Part shown: positions 18,953 through 28,317 of the stretch, piece by piece
Layout: each line of letters starts with the position of its first letter
Numbering within the stretch: position 1 is the stretch's first letter
Assembly: GCF_000224085.1 (NCBI RefSeq)
Contig: NC_015945.1
Location: 1,437,501-1,501,500 of the forward strand
DNA length: 64,000 nt
Direction: 5' to 3'
Origin: Allomuricauda ruestringensis DSM 13258
Lineage (GTDB): Bacteria > Bacteroidota > Bacteroidia > Flavobacteriales > Flavobacteriaceae
The notes under the pieces: generated by a model
Told to the model about the DNA's origin: nothing
The model's input: the letters and a program-made list of their open reading frames with translations, nothing else
The model's database searches: none
Translations under genes and position numbers: made by a program

Positions 18953-20449
18953 CTAGAGTTGGGCAATCGCTGTTTTAATACGGTTTATACTTTCCTCTTT
19001 GCCAATAAGCTCCATTATATCGAACAAATGCGGGCCTTTCATGTCGCCAACGATGATCAAGCGGAGGGGAGGCATCACTTTTCCAAAGGAAAGCTCATTG
19101 TCGGATATCCACCCTTTCACTTTTTCTTCTATTGTGGGCGATTCAAAATCTTGAACGCTATTCAGTACCGATGCCACCTGTTCCATGATTTCCGGAGAAC
19201 CTTCTTTCCATTGTTTTTTGACAGCTTTCTCGTTGTAAGAAGATGGTGCTTCAAAAAAATAGTCTCCCAATTCCCAAAAGTCCTTTACAAAACTTGCGCG
19301 CTCCTTAATCAAGGATACTACTTTTTGAACGTAACCCTGTTCTGATGAAATTTGTTTTTTGGCCAGCTCAGCGGCGAACTGTTCGGCAAGTTCTTCATCA
19401 GACTTCCTCTGTAACCACTGTTGATTATACCAATTGTTTTTTTCTGGATCGAACCGTGCCCCCGATTTGTTCACACGCTCCAAGGTAAAGGAATCGACCA
19501 ATTCCTCCAAGCTAAAAATTTCTTGTTCAGTCCCGGGGTTCCAGCCCAACAAGGCCAAGAAGTTGATTACCGCTTCTGGGAAAAAACCTGCCTCGCGGTA
19601 TCCTTCCGATTGGTTCCACGTGAGCGGAAATACGGGGAAGCCGCCTTTTTCGCCATCACGCTTGCTCAATTTTCCTTTTCCAACTGGTTTCATGATCAAG
19701 GGCAGGTGCGCAAATTTTGGAGCCTCCCATCCAAGGGCATCGTACAAAAGCGTATGAAGGGCCAAGGACGGCAACCATTCTTCTCCACGAATTACATGGG
19801 TAATTTGCATTAAGTGGTCATCCACAATGTTGGCCAAATGGTAGGTTGGCATGCCATCGCTTTTAAACAAAACCTTATCATCTAAAATGCTGGTGTCAAT
19901 TTTAATTTCACCTCGGATGATGTCGTTCAAAAACAACGCTTCATTCTCTGGAGATTTAAATCGGATTACATAATCCTCACCAGCCTCCAATTTAGCTTTC
20001 ACTTCTTCTTCCGAAAGAGAAAGTGAGTTTGTCAATTTTAAACGGTTGTGCCAATTGTATATAAATGTTTTTCCTTTCGCCTCATGATCTTTTCTATGGT
20101 GGTCCAAAGTTTCAGCAGTATCAAAAGCGTAATAGGCCTTGCCTTTTTCAATAAGTTCCAAAGCGTAGGCTTTGTACAGGTCCTTGCGCTCACTTTGTCG
20201 ATATGGGCCAAAATCACCCTCTTTGCCCGGACCTTCATCAAAGGGAATTCCACACCAGTTCAAGGCCTCGATAATATATTCCTCTGCGCCTTCAACAAAT
20301 CGGTTTTGGTCCGTATCTTCAATACGAAGTACAAAATCGCCGCCATGTTTTTTGGCGAATAAATAATTGAACAGGGCGGTGCGCAGACCACCAATATGTA
20401 ATGGCCCGGTTGGGCTTGGCGCAAATCGAACACGTACGTTTTGACTCAT
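18953..20449 (-). CDS. gltX: Glutamyl-tRNA synthetase
   Basis: 498 aa. Class I synthetase that charges tRNA-Glu. The HIGH region is PSPTGPLHIGGLRTALFNYL (residues 11-30); the KMSKS loop is GKLSKRDGEKGG (about 256-267). The discriminating features are bacterial GluRS: a Rossmann core with IEDTDQNRFVEGAEEYI and an all-helical anticodon-binding C-terminus. The ATG at 20449 is supported by a TATCTTTG promoter element about 20 bp upstream. Confidence 0.97.
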   Translation of the reverse strand: MSQNVRVRFAPSPTGPLHIGGLRTALFNYLFAKKHGGDFVLRIEDTDQNRFVEGAEEYIIEALNWCGIPFDEGPGKEGDFGPYRQSERKDLYKAYALELIEKGKAYYAFDTAETLDHHRKDHEAKGKTFIYNWHNRLKLTNSLSLSEEEVKAKLEAGEDYVIRFKSPENEALFLNDIIRGEIKIDTSILDDKVLFKSDGMPTYHLANIVDDHLMQITHVIRGEEWLPSLALHTLLYDALGWEAPKFAHLPLIMKPVGKGKLSKRDGEKGGFPVFPLTWNQSEGYREAGFFPEAVINFLALLGWNPGTEQEIFSLEELVDSFTLERVNKSGARFDPEKNNWYNQQWLQRKSDEELAEQFAAELAKKQISSEQGYVQKVVSLIKERASFVKDFWELGDYFFEAPSSYNEKAVKKQWKEGSPEIMEQVASVLNSVQDFESPTIEEKVKGWISDNELSFGKVMPPLRLIIVGDMKGPHLFDIMELIGKEESINRIKTAIAQL

Positions 20450-20469
20450 AATTAGGTATGATTGTGTCG

Positions 20470-20477
20470 CAAAGATA
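20470..20477 (-). promoter_or_regulatory. Predicted -7 promoter element of gltX
   Basis: TATCTTTG on the minus strand matches TAnnTTTG and ends 20 bp before the gltX ATG. Confidence 0.6.
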
Positions 20478-20614
20478 CATTCCCGCCAATGAATGGGAAA
20501 GTGAATTTATTCCATCTTTATCGGACTCTGACGGTCTTGTAATATAAAGGTTTAACAAATTTTTTCTTTTGATTTACCAAGGATCGGGTAATTTGGTTGT
20601 AATTAGTATCGATT

Positions 20615-23600
20615 TTGAGCGCATATCAAGACATTCTCGTTAAGCTGGAAGACTTTATCAAGCGGTTTTATACCAAACAATTGATAAAGGGTATCTTCTT
20701 GTTTTTAACTTTAGGGACCCTGTTCTGGATGGCCATTACGTACTTCGAATACGTTTTGTGGCTGAACGAGTCATGGAGACTTACTTTGTTCCTAATCTTT
20801 GTTGTAGTAGAACTTTACCTGTTGTATAGATACATCGCGATGCCTTTGTTGTATCTTTTCAGGATTAAGAACGGTATTGGCAATAGGGAAGCTTCTTTAT
20901 TGATTGGAAAACATTTTCCCCATGTGGATGACAAGCTGCTCAATCTGCTCGAATTGTCAGAGAACCTGCATAAGTCAGATCTTTTAATGGCGAGCATTGA
21001 ACAAAGGTCAAAAAACTTGGGCCCGGTTCCTTTCGCTGATGCGGTTAGTTTTAAGGACAGTTATAAGTACGCAAAGTACATTTTTATTCCTTTGGTCCTG
21101 TTCTGTTTTATTTGGATCACGGGTGATATCGTTTCTTTCTTTAACTCGCACCAAAGGGTAATGCATTACGACATGGCCTACGAAAGGCCGGCACCATTTT
21201 CGTTCCAGCTGATGAACGATCAGTTGGAAGTATTGGACAATCAACCTTTGACCATACGAGTTAAAACAGTTGGGGAAATTCGACCGGACAATGTTCAAAT
21301 GGTTGTAAATGGCGAACAGTTGCTCATGCAAAAAAACGGAGAGTTTTTTGAATATACGTTTCAAGCACCTGTTCCCGAAACCAACTTTTACCTGACAGCC
21401 AACGGATGGGATTCCAGAAGTTATTCCATTAAAAGTTATCGTACTCCGGCCTTGGTCGATTTTGCCATGGAATTGGACTATCCCAAATATCTCAACCTGC
21501 CTTCCGAGCTAATTACGGGTACAGGAAATGCGGAAGTTCCCGAGGGAACCAAAGTCACTTGGAAAATACAGGGGAACTATGTGGATGATATACAAATGAT
21601 CATAAAGGACTCCACACTTTCATTTGAAAAGAATAACAACCTGTTTTCCAAAACCGAGCGCTTGTTCAATGACTTTGATTATGAGCTGAGCACATCAAAT
21701 GAACGAGTCCAGGATTTTGAAAAGTTGGCTTATCGTTTAAATGTGATCAAGGATGAAAAGGCAACCGTTCAGGTAAATCAAGTGCTGGATTCTTTGAATC
21801 CAAATCAATCCTATTATACGGGGCAAGCTGCCGATGATCATGGTTTAAGGGAAATTCGTTTGGTTTGTTATCCTTCAGATGATATAAATAATGTTCAACG
21901 GATTTCGCTCGAATCTCCCAACACCAATGTGTATCAGTTTTACTATACATTTCCTTCGGGATTGTCCCTTCAACCAGGTAAAAAGTATAAGTTATATTTT
22001 GAAGTAGTTGATAATGATGGGGTTAGGGGTGGTAAAGTTACTAAAAGCACTGTTTTTAATGCATCTCTTTACGATGATAATGAATTGAATAACAGAGAGT
22101 TGGAGTTTCAAAACTCTACTTTGAACAAAATGGGAGAATCTTTAAAGCATTTAAAGCAACAGGAAGAAAAACTCTCACAGATAAACAATCTACAAAAGGA
22201 AGAAAAGTCGCTAAACTTTGAAGATAAGAGCCAGATAAAGAACTTTTTGCAGCAGCAGCAAATGCAAGAAGAATTGATGCAGAAGTTTAGCCAGGATTTA
22301 AATAAAAGCATTGATAAGAATTCCGAAAACTCTGAGATGAAAAAGATGCTTCAAGAGCGTTTGGAGCGTCAAGAAGCTGAAGCTAGAAAGAATGCTGAAT
22401 TACTTGAGGAGCTTAACAAGATTGCAGAAAAAATTGATAAGGAAGACCTTCAAAAGCGATTGGAAGAATTAGGAAAGAATCAGGGGAAGAACACCAGGAA
22501 CCTTGAACAGATTTTGGAATTGACAAAACGGTATTATGTTACTGAGAAGGCTTCTCAAATTTCCAAGGAGCTTGATGAACTTGCAAAAAGACAAGAAATA
22601 TTATCCGAATTAAGACTTGGGCAGGATTTTAGTGACAAGGAGCAGAAGAAATTGAATGAAGAGTTCAACGAGTTGGAAAAGGATATTCGCGAATTGGAAA
22701 AAGAGAATGAGAAGCTCCAGAAGCCATTGGAACTTGACACTGATAAAAAGAAGACTGATGGCGTTAAGCAGGATCAGAAAGAAGCTCTTGAAGAAATTAA
22801 TAAACATCAGGGTCTCGAAGAATCTTCCCAAGCCAAGCAAAAGCAAGAAGCAGGTAATAATGCTTCCAAGAAGCAAAAGTCCGCTGCACAAAAGATGCGT
22901 GAAATGAGCCAATCCATGAAATCTAGTTCCATGGATGGTGGTTCTTCCGATGCGGAGGATGCCGAAATGTTACGCCAGATTTTAGATAATTTGGTCACTT
23001 TTTCTTTCAAGCAGGAAAATTTGTTTGACAACATACAGCGAGCGGATGTTGATATGTCCCAGTTTTCCAAAACCGTCAAGGACCAACAAAACCTAAAAAG
23101 GTTGTTCGAGCACGTAGACGATAGCCTCTTTGCACTTTCTTTGCGAAGAGCAGAACTTTCCGAATTTGTGAACGAGCAGATAACCGAAGTATACTATAAC
23201 ATTGATAAATCTTTGGAAAGCATCGCCGAGAATCAAATTTACCAGGGAGCATCGTATCAACAATACGTAATAAATGCCACCAATGCCTTGGCCGATTTCT
23301 TGGCAAATATTTTGGACAATATGCAGCAGAACATGATGCCCGGTCAAGGCAGTGGAGAGGGGCAAGATTTTCAATTGCCCGACATTATTAAAGGACAACA
23401 GGGCATCCAAAGGAAAATGAATGGTTCGGGAAAAGAGGGCAAAAAATCCCAAGGTCAAGGTGAACAACAAGGCGATAACGAGGGAGGACAGCAAGAAGGC
23501 GACAAGGGAAGTCAAAAACAAGGAAAGGAAGGACAAGATGGTGAGCAAGGAGAAGGGGGCAACAAAGGTTCAAAACAAGGAAACGGCTCGCAATCCAACG

Positions 23601-24034
23601 GAAATGGTTTAGGAGAAATGAATCTTGATGAGGTATACGAGATCTATAAGGAACAGCAGTTTTTACGGGAAAACCTAGAAAAACAATTGGAGGATATGAT
23701 GCGAGAGTCGGACAAGAATCTGGCCAAAAAATTGATACGACAAATGGAAGACTTTGAGAATGATTTGTTGGAGAACGGGATAACCGAGCGCACCCTAAAT
23801 AAGGCCAACAACATTCAACACCAATTGATGAAACTGGAAAACGCATCCATGGAACAAGGGGAAAAGAAGGAGCGTGAAAGCAAGACAAATGTGAACCAAT
23901 TTATTAATCCTGTCACTACCAAACCTGAGTTACTTCAAGAATACCAGAACGACATTGAAATATTAAATAGACAAGCTTTACCTTTGCGGCAAAATTTCGA
24001 GAAGAAGGTAAAGGTTTATTTCGATAATGATTGA
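20615..24034 (+). CDS. DUF4175 family membrane protein with long coiled coil
   Basis: 1139 aa, beginning at TTG; an in-frame stop at 20600-20602 leaves no upstream ATG. Transmembrane helices lie at about residues 22-44, 53-75 and 153-175. A large, probably extracytoplasmic beta-rich region follows (about 180-500). A Lys/Glu/Gln-rich coiled coil spans about 505-800, and a low-complexity Gly/Gln/Lys/Glu linker lies at about 945-1010. The C-terminus is again helical (MNLDEVYEIYKEQQFLRENL). The architecture matches the DUF4175 family of Bacteroidota, whose function is unknown to me. The stop overlaps ybeY by 8 bp, so expression is coupled to ybeY and mnmG. Confidence 0.85.
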   Translation: MSAYQDILVKLEDFIKRFYTKQLIKGIFLFLTLGTLFWMAITYFEYVLWLNESWRLTLFLIFVVVELYLLYRYIAMPLLYLFRIKNGIGNREASLLIGKHFPHVDDKLLNLLELSENLHKSDLLMASIEQRSKNLGPVPFADAVSFKDSYKYAKYIFIPLVLFCFIWITGDIVSFFNSHQRVMHYDMAYERPAPFSFQLMNDQLEVLDNQPLTIRVKTVGEIRPDNVQMVVNGEQLLMQKNGEFFEYTFQAPVPETNFYLTANGWDSRSYSIKSYRTPALVDFAMELDYPKYLNLPSELITGTGNAEVPEGTKVTWKIQGNYVDDIQMIIKDSTLSFEKNNNLFSKTERLFNDFDYELSTSNERVQDFEKLAYRLNVIKDEKATVQVNQVLDSLNPNQSYYTGQAADDHGLREIRLVCYPSDDINNVQRISLESPNTNVYQFYYTFPSGLSLQPGKKYKLYFEVVDNDGVRGGKVTKSTVFNASLYDDNELNNRELEFQNSTLNKMGESLKHLKQQEEKLSQINNLQKEEKSLNFEDKSQIKNFLQQQQMQEELMQKFSQDLNKSIDKNSENSEMKKMLQERLERQEAEARKNAELLEELNKIAEKIDKEDLQKRLEELGKNQGKNTRNLEQILELTKRYYVTEKASQISKELDELAKRQEILSELRLGQDFSDKEQKKLNEEFNELEKDIRELEKENEKLQKPLELDTDKKKTDGVKQDQKEALEEINKHQGLEESSQAKQKQEAGNNASKKQKSAAQKMREMSQSMKSSSMDGGSSDAEDAEMLRQILDNLVTFSFKQENLFDNIQRADVDMSQFSKTVKDQQNLKRLFEHVDDSLFALSLRRAELSEFVNEQITEVYYNIDKSLESIAENQIYQGASYQQYVINATNALADFLANILDNMQQNMMPGQGSGEGQDFQLPDIIKGQQGIQRKMNGSGKEGKKSQGQGEQQGDNEGGQQEGDKGSQKQGKEGQDGEQGEGGNKGSKQGNGSQSNGNGLGEMNLDEVYEIYKEQQFLRENLEKQLEDMMRESDKNLAKKLIRQMEDFENDLLENGITERTLNKANNIQHQLMKLENASMEQGEKKERESKTNVNQFINPVTTKPELLQEYQNDIEILNRQALPLRQNFEKKVKVYFDND

Positions 24035-24446
24035 GTTTCATTTTAAAAGTGAATTCGTAATCCATAACAAATCCGAGTATGCCGATTGGATAAATAGGGT
24101 TATAGTTTCCGAGGGTTTTGTTGTTGGTCAAATAGATTATATATTCTGTACCGATGATTACCTTTTGGAACTCAACCAAGAGTATTTAAACCATGATACG
24201 TTTACGGATATTATCACATTCGATTATAAGGATGGGAAAACACTTTCAGGAGATATTTTTATATCCACGGACAGGGTGCAAGAGAACGCTGTAAAGTTTG
24301 ATGTTGAGTTTTTAAACGAGCTTCGCAGGGTAATGAGTCATGGCATTCTTCACTTGGTGGGTTTTGGAGACAAGACCAAAGAGGAGAAGTTGATCATGCG
24401 TGAAAAGGAAGAAGAAAAAATAAAAATGTTCCACGTGGAACCATAG
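24027..24446 (+). CDS. ybeY: YbeY-type rRNA maturation endoribonuclease
   Basis: 139 aa. YbeY is a zinc-dependent single-strand RNase used in 16S rRNA 3' maturation and ribosome quality control. Family signatures seen are LNQEYLNHDTFTDIITFDY and the metal site region HGILHLVGFGDKT (about residues 110-122). The canonical H-x3-H-x5-H has Asp in place of the third His. The last residues, FHVEP, are encoded inside a parS-like palindrome. The start overlaps the DUF4175 gene by 8 bp and mnmG begins 2 bp after the stop. Confidence 0.92.
   Translation: MIEFHFKSEFVIHNKSEYADWINRVIVSEGFVVGQIDYIFCTDDYLLELNQEYLNHDTFTDIITFDYKDGKTLSGDIFISTDRVQENAVKFDVEFLNELRRVMSHGILHLVGFGDKTKEEKLIMREKEEEKIKMFHVEP
24427..24442. 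promoter_or_regulatory. parS: parS-like centromere site 1
   Basis: tgttccacgtggaacc is a near-perfect palindrome matching the ParB-binding parS consensus (TGTTnCACGTGAAACA type) at 14 of 16 positions. It is inside the last codons of ybeY, just before mnmG. Confidence 0.75.
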
Positions 24447-24448
24447 GT

Positions 24449-26317
24449 ATGTTTGAAAAGGAATATGATGTTATTGTTGTAGGAGGGGGACACGCTGGTG
24501 CAGAGGCCACGGCTGCTGCTGCCAACATGGGCTCAAGTACTTTGTTGGTGACCATGAATCTTCAAACCATTGGTCAGATGTCTTGCAATCCCGCAATGGG
24601 AGGGATAGCCAAAGGACAAATTGTGCGCGAAATAGACGCCCTAGGAGGGTATAGTGGAATAGTTACCGACAAGTCTGCCATACAGTTTAAGATGCTCAAT
24701 AAATCCAAAGGGCCAGCTATGTGGAGCCCGCGAGCTCAGAACGACCGTATGCGATTTGCAGAAGAGTGGAGGATGGCTTTGGAGAATACCCCAAATGCAG
24801 ATTTTTATCAAGAAATGGTCAATGGTTTGTTGATTGAAGGGGATAAGGTTGTTGGTGTAAGAACAAGTCTTGGTTTGGAGATTAGGGCCAAATCCGTAGT
24901 GCTTACAAATGGCACTTTTTTAAATGGTTTGATCCACATAGGAGAGAAACAATTAGGTGGAGGCAGAGCAGGGGAAAAAGCTGCTACAGGAATCACAGAA
25001 CAGTTAGTTGGTCTCGGTTTTGATAGCGGAAGAATGAAAACCGGAACACCTCCCCGAGTAGATGGAAGATCCTTGGATTATTCCCAAATGATTGTGCAAC
25101 CAGGAGACGAAGTACCTGAAAAATTCTCTTATCTAAACACCCCAATCCTTAAAACGCAGCGTGATTGCCACATGACCCATACGAGTAAATTGGTACATGA
25201 CTTGCTTCGTGAAGGTTTTGAAAGGTCTCCTATGTTTAATGGTAGAATAAAAAGTATCGGGCCAAGGTATTGTCCTTCCATTGAGGATAAGATCAATCGT
25301 TTTGCAGACAAGGATTCCCACCAAATATTTGTGGAGCCAGAAGGGTGGAATACCGTAGAGGTTTATGTAAACGGATTCTCAACTTCATTGCCAGAGGATG
25401 TTCAGTACAAAGCTCTCAAATCCGTTAGAGGTTTTGAAAAAGTCAAATTTTTTAGACCGGGTTATGCCATTGAATACGACTATTTTCCTCCAACACAATT
25501 AAAGCATACCCTCGAAACCAAGTTGGTGAAGAATTTATATTTTGCTGGTCAGATCAACGGAACCACAGGGTATGAAGAAGCAGCTTCTCAAGGTTTAATG
25601 GCCGGCATAAATGCACACCTTAAAATAAATGAGAAGGAGCCGTTTATTCTTAAAAGAGACGAAGCTTATATCGGAGTTTTGGTAGATGATTTGATTACCA
25701 AAGGAACCGAAGAACCATATCGAATGTTTACTTCAAGAGCAGAATATCGAACCTTGTTGCGTCAAGACAATGCCGATTTAAGGCTTACACCAAAGGGGTA
25801 TGAAATTGGTTTGGCCAAAGAAGAACGCCTCAAAAGAATGGAGGAGAAGATGAGCAAGTCCGAAAACTTTGTCAATTTCTTCAAAAAGACAAGCTTCACT
25901 ACGGAGGAAATAAACCCGATTTTAGAGTCTTTGGATTCTGCTTTGGTGAAGCAGTCGGATAAACTTTTCAAGGTGTTTTCTCGGCCAAAGGTAACTATGG
26001 ACCACATGCTTCAATTGGATACTGTTTCCGAATTTGTAAAAGAAAATGAATTGGATTCTGAGGTGTTGGAGCAGGCCGAAATACAAGTCAAATATTCGGG
26101 CTATATAGCAAAGGAAAAAACCAATGCAGATAAATTACAGCGATTGGAAAACGTTCGAATTCCCGACAATTTTGATTACTCCAAACTAAAATCCTTGTCC
26201 TACGAAGCACGTGAAAAGTTAGAATCGATCCAGCCCGTTACCATATCTCAGGCTTCACGGATCAGCGGAGTATCACCAGCAGACATTAGTGTGCTGTTAG
26301 TGTATTTGGGCAGATAA
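24449..26317 (+). CDS. mnmG: tRNA uridine-5-carboxymethylaminomethylation enzyme MnmG
   Basis: 622 aa, full family length. This FAD protein works with MnmE to modify U34 of certain tRNAs. The dinucleotide-binding motif VVGGGHAGAEA is at residues 10-20. GIAKGQIVREIDALGG, GTPPRVDGRSLDY and the second signature GQINGTTGYEEAASQGLMAG are all intact, and the C-terminal helical domain ends normally (ISGVSPADISVLLVYLGR). Transcribed after DUF4175 and ybeY. It is flanked on both sides by parS-like palindromes; the downstream one could also end transcription. Confidence 0.97.
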   Translation: MFEKEYDVIVVGGGHAGAEATAAAANMGSSTLLVTMNLQTIGQMSCNPAMGGIAKGQIVREIDALGGYSGIVTDKSAIQFKMLNKSKGPAMWSPRAQNDRMRFAEEWRMALENTPNADFYQEMVNGLLIEGDKVVGVRTSLGLEIRAKSVVLTNGTFLNGLIHIGEKQLGGGRAGEKAATGITEQLVGLGFDSGRMKTGTPPRVDGRSLDYSQMIVQPGDEVPEKFSYLNTPILKTQRDCHMTHTSKLVHDLLREGFERSPMFNGRIKSIGPRYCPSIEDKINRFADKDSHQIFVEPEGWNTVEVYVNGFSTSLPEDVQYKALKSVRGFEKVKFFRPGYAIEYDYFPPTQLKHTLETKLVKNLYFAGQINGTTGYEEAASQGLMAGINAHLKINEKEPFILKRDEAYIGVLVDDLITKGTEEPYRMFTSRAEYRTLLRQDNADLRLTPKGYEIGLAKEERLKRMEEKMSKSENFVNFFKKTSFTTEEINPILESLDSALVKQSDKLFKVFSRPKVTMDHMLQLDTVSEFVKENELDSEVLEQAEIQVKYSGYIAKEKTNADKLQRLENVRIPDNFDYSKLKSLSYEAREKLESIQPVTISQASRISGVSPADISVLLVYLGR

Positions 26318-26322
26318 TCTAC

Positions 26323-26348
26323 AACACTGTTCCACGTGGAACAGTGTT
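26323..26348 (+). promoter_or_regulatory. parS: parS-like site 2 inside a 26-bp perfect palindrome, possible mnmG terminator
   Basis: tgttccacgtggaaca at 26328-26343 is a perfect 16-bp palindrome of the parS type. The dyad extends to 26 bp and is followed by a run of seven T starting at its last arm, 6 bp after the mnmG stop. The same DNA can therefore be read as a ParB site and as an intrinsic terminator stem. Confidence 0.75.
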
Positions 26349-26683
26349 TTTTTGTTCCCAGGAATTCTTAAAGGGTTTAATCTTTGTTTTTAGATTGGTA
26401 TAATACAGAGCAAACAATACAAATCTTACCATCCATTTTCCATTATTGATGAAACTTTTTATTTTTCATTTTATGAAGGAGAGACTTCAAACAAGACAAC
26501 CAACAGATTACGTTTGGGTTTTTTATTTTAGGTTTGGGTAAAATTGTCATTCCTGTGAAAACAGGAATCCAAACAAAAGGATTTTGGTTTTAGATGGTTG
26601 ATTGTAAAGCTCGGTTTAAAGAGATGAAGTTTTATGCTATCTTCGGGATTTGAAAAGCGAAGATTTGGATACAGATAATTACA
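26349..26683. other. Intergenic region with a GAAA-loop hairpin
   Basis: 335 bp between mnmG and the methyltransferase. It contains a hairpin at 26549-26568, attcctgt-GAAA-acaggaat, preceded by gtc and followed by cc. This gtcattcctg/caggaatcc form recalls half of the repeat at 17775 and 37950 (gtcattctga...tcagaatcc). Nothing else was recognised. Confidence 0.5.
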
Positions 26684-27514
26684 ATGAAGTTGTTTTTAAA
26701 AACTAAGGACTTTTCCGTTTCGGGCGAATCATTTGAATTGTATTGGGATAAGGATTTGGATATGCTGGTGACCCGACCCCAACCCAAAAACCTAGCTCCG
26801 TATTACGAAAGTGAGGACTATATTTCGCATACAGACTCCAAATCGTCGTTTACAGATAGGCTATACCAGTTGGTTAAGGGCAAAAACCTTAAAAACAAGA
26901 TTCAAGTTGTTGAAAATCAAATAGATAAACCTGAATCACTGCTGGATTTGGGCGCTGGTACAGGCGATTTTTTGATTTCAGCCCAAAAATCAGGATTTAA
27001 GGCAGTTGGGGTAGAGCCAAACGAGAAGGCTAGGCAGTTGGCCAAAGAAAAAGGAATTGAACTTCATCAAAGTTTAGAAAATCTGTCGGGACAAAAATTT
27101 CAAGCCATTACGTTGTGGCATGTTTTGGAGCACCTGCCCAATTTGGAAGAACAGATTAAATCGTTGACTTCCCTTTTGGAAGATGACGGAGTTTTGGTTA
27201 TTGCAGTTCCCAATTTTAAATCATTTGATGCCAAACATTACAAAACTCATTGGGCGGCTTATGATGTGCCAAGACACCTTTGGCATTTTTCAAAAAAATC
27301 CATCTCCAAGCTTTTCGCTCGTCATAAATTGGAAGTCATCAAAATAAGACCCATGTGGTTTGATGCTTTTTATGTTTCTATGCTTTCTGAAAAATATCGA
27401 GACAATAAATTGTATTTGATCAGCGCATTTTTTGTTGGGTTGTGGTCCAATCTTTCCGCCATCTTCACCAAAGAGCATTCTTCGTTGATTTACATCCTTA
27501 AAAAGGAGAAATAA
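26684..27514 (+). CDS. Class I SAM-dependent methyltransferase
   Basis: 276 aa. The Rossmann motif I, LLDLGAGTGDFLISAQ, is at about residues 87-102, with the acidic ribose-binding loop VGVEPNEKARQLA after it. ITLWHVLEHLPNLEEQIK (motif IV area) is followed by LLEDDGVLVIAVPN (post motif). The N-terminal part (about 1-60) is of the type that precedes the methyltransferase domain in the Methyltransf_11/23 group; the C-terminus is hydrophobic (LYLISAFFVGLWSNLSAIFT). The substrate cannot be told; lipid, quinone and sugar substrates are all possible. It stands alone between two intergenic regions. Confidence 0.85.
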   Translation: MKLFLKTKDFSVSGESFELYWDKDLDMLVTRPQPKNLAPYYESEDYISHTDSKSSFTDRLYQLVKGKNLKNKIQVVENQIDKPESLLDLGAGTGDFLISAQKSGFKAVGVEPNEKARQLAKEKGIELHQSLENLSGQKFQAITLWHVLEHLPNLEEQIKSLTSLLEDDGVLVIAVPNFKSFDAKHYKTHWAAYDVPRHLWHFSKKSISKLFARHKLEVIKIRPMWFDAFYVSMLSEKYRDNKLYLISAFFVGLWSNLSAIFTKEHSSLIYILKKEK

Positions 27515-27726
27515 GCCATTTTAAAGACCTCTGTTGTCCAAAATAGGCGCTGGAAGTGGAATTGTATTCAACAAAAATGATGTGCTTAAATCGACTTGTT
27601 TCTAAAAGCCATCAAAATAAGGGTTAACAATTAAACACGTTGACTTCCATAAGAATTTCTTATATAAAGTTTTGGACCAAACAATCGATTAAAAAAACTT
27701 AATGACCAGCATTCCAAAAGCTTTTC

Positions 27727-27734
27727 TATTTTTG
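27727..27734 (+). promoter_or_regulatory. Predicted -7 promoter element of the OmpH-like gene
   Basis: TATTTTTG matches TAnnTTTG, 19 bp upstream of the ATG at 27753. No clear -33 element. Confidence 0.45.
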
Positions 27735-27752
27735 CGCATCGATAAAAAGTAA

Positions 27753-28262
27753 ATGATGAAAAAATTAGTAGTGCTTGCTATTGCCATCTCCGCTATGGCA
27801 TGTCAGCAAAACAAAATTGCATTTGTGGACAGTGTAAGAATCATGGATGAGTATCAAGAGAAAATTGATGTAGAGGCCAGATTCAAAACCAAAGCCGATG
27901 CGATGACCAAAAAGAGGGATAGTATTTCCCAAGCATTTCAAATGGAATTGCAGCAATTCCAGGCCAAGGCACAAAAAATGTCCCAAAAGAATGCACAAGA
28001 AGAATATTCCCAATTACAACAACGCGGACAATTTGTGGGTCAGCAATTACAGCAAGAAGAGCAACAGTTGCAACAGAACAGCCAAGCCGAAATGGATACC
28101 TTGGTAAAAAAGGTGAAGAAGGAAATCAGGGAATACGGTAAGGCCAACGGATACACCTACATTCTTGGAGGTGGTGATGGAGGCTCTGTACTTTACGGAG
28201 AGGAAGCAAAGGATCTAACCGATGTTATCCTTACCATTTTGAACGACAAGTACGAGAACTAA
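27753..28262 (+). CDS. OmpH/Skp-like lipoprotein
   Basis: 169 aa. A lipoprotein signal (VVLAIAISAMAC, lipid-modified Cys near residue 17) is followed directly by the OmpH opening KIAFVDSVRIMDEYQ. A long charged, Gln-rich helix (about 40-120) forms the coiled-coil tentacle typical of Skp/OmpH chaperones. The end, YILGGGDGGSVLYGEEAKDL, matches the conserved Skp C-terminal strand. In this family the protein holds unfolded outer-membrane proteins in the periplasm; here it would be membrane-anchored. Two adjacent ATG codons exist (27753 and 27756). A strong terminator follows. Confidence 0.88.
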   Translation: MMKKLVVLAIAISAMACQQNKIAFVDSVRIMDEYQEKIDVEARFKTKADAMTKKRDSISQAFQMELQQFQAKAQKMSQKNAQEEYSQLQQRGQFVGQQLQQEEQQLQQNSQAEMDTLVKKVKKEIREYGKANGYTYILGGGDGGSVLYGEEAKDLTDVILTILNDKYEN

Positions 28263-28289
28263 ACTCGATGAAAAAATAGGCTAAGAAGG

Positions 28290-28314
28290 CCCACTCATTT
28301 GGAGTGGGTTTTTT
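28290..28314. terminator. Rho-independent terminator after the OmpH-like gene
   Basis: Stem cccactc/gagtggg (28290-28296 with 28302-28308), a 5-nt loop, then TTTTTT. It separates the gene from the convergent DoxX gene. Confidence 0.85.
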
Positions 28315-28317
28315 GTT

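Noticed and set aside
18743..19345. 200-codon plus-strand frame
   Set aside because: It lies antisense to the Band 7 and gltX genes, with a His/Phe-rich composition typical of a shadow frame.
19612..19627. Fifth parS-like site (ggttccacgtgagcgg)
   Set aside because: Only about 11 of 16 positions match; the right arm is lost.
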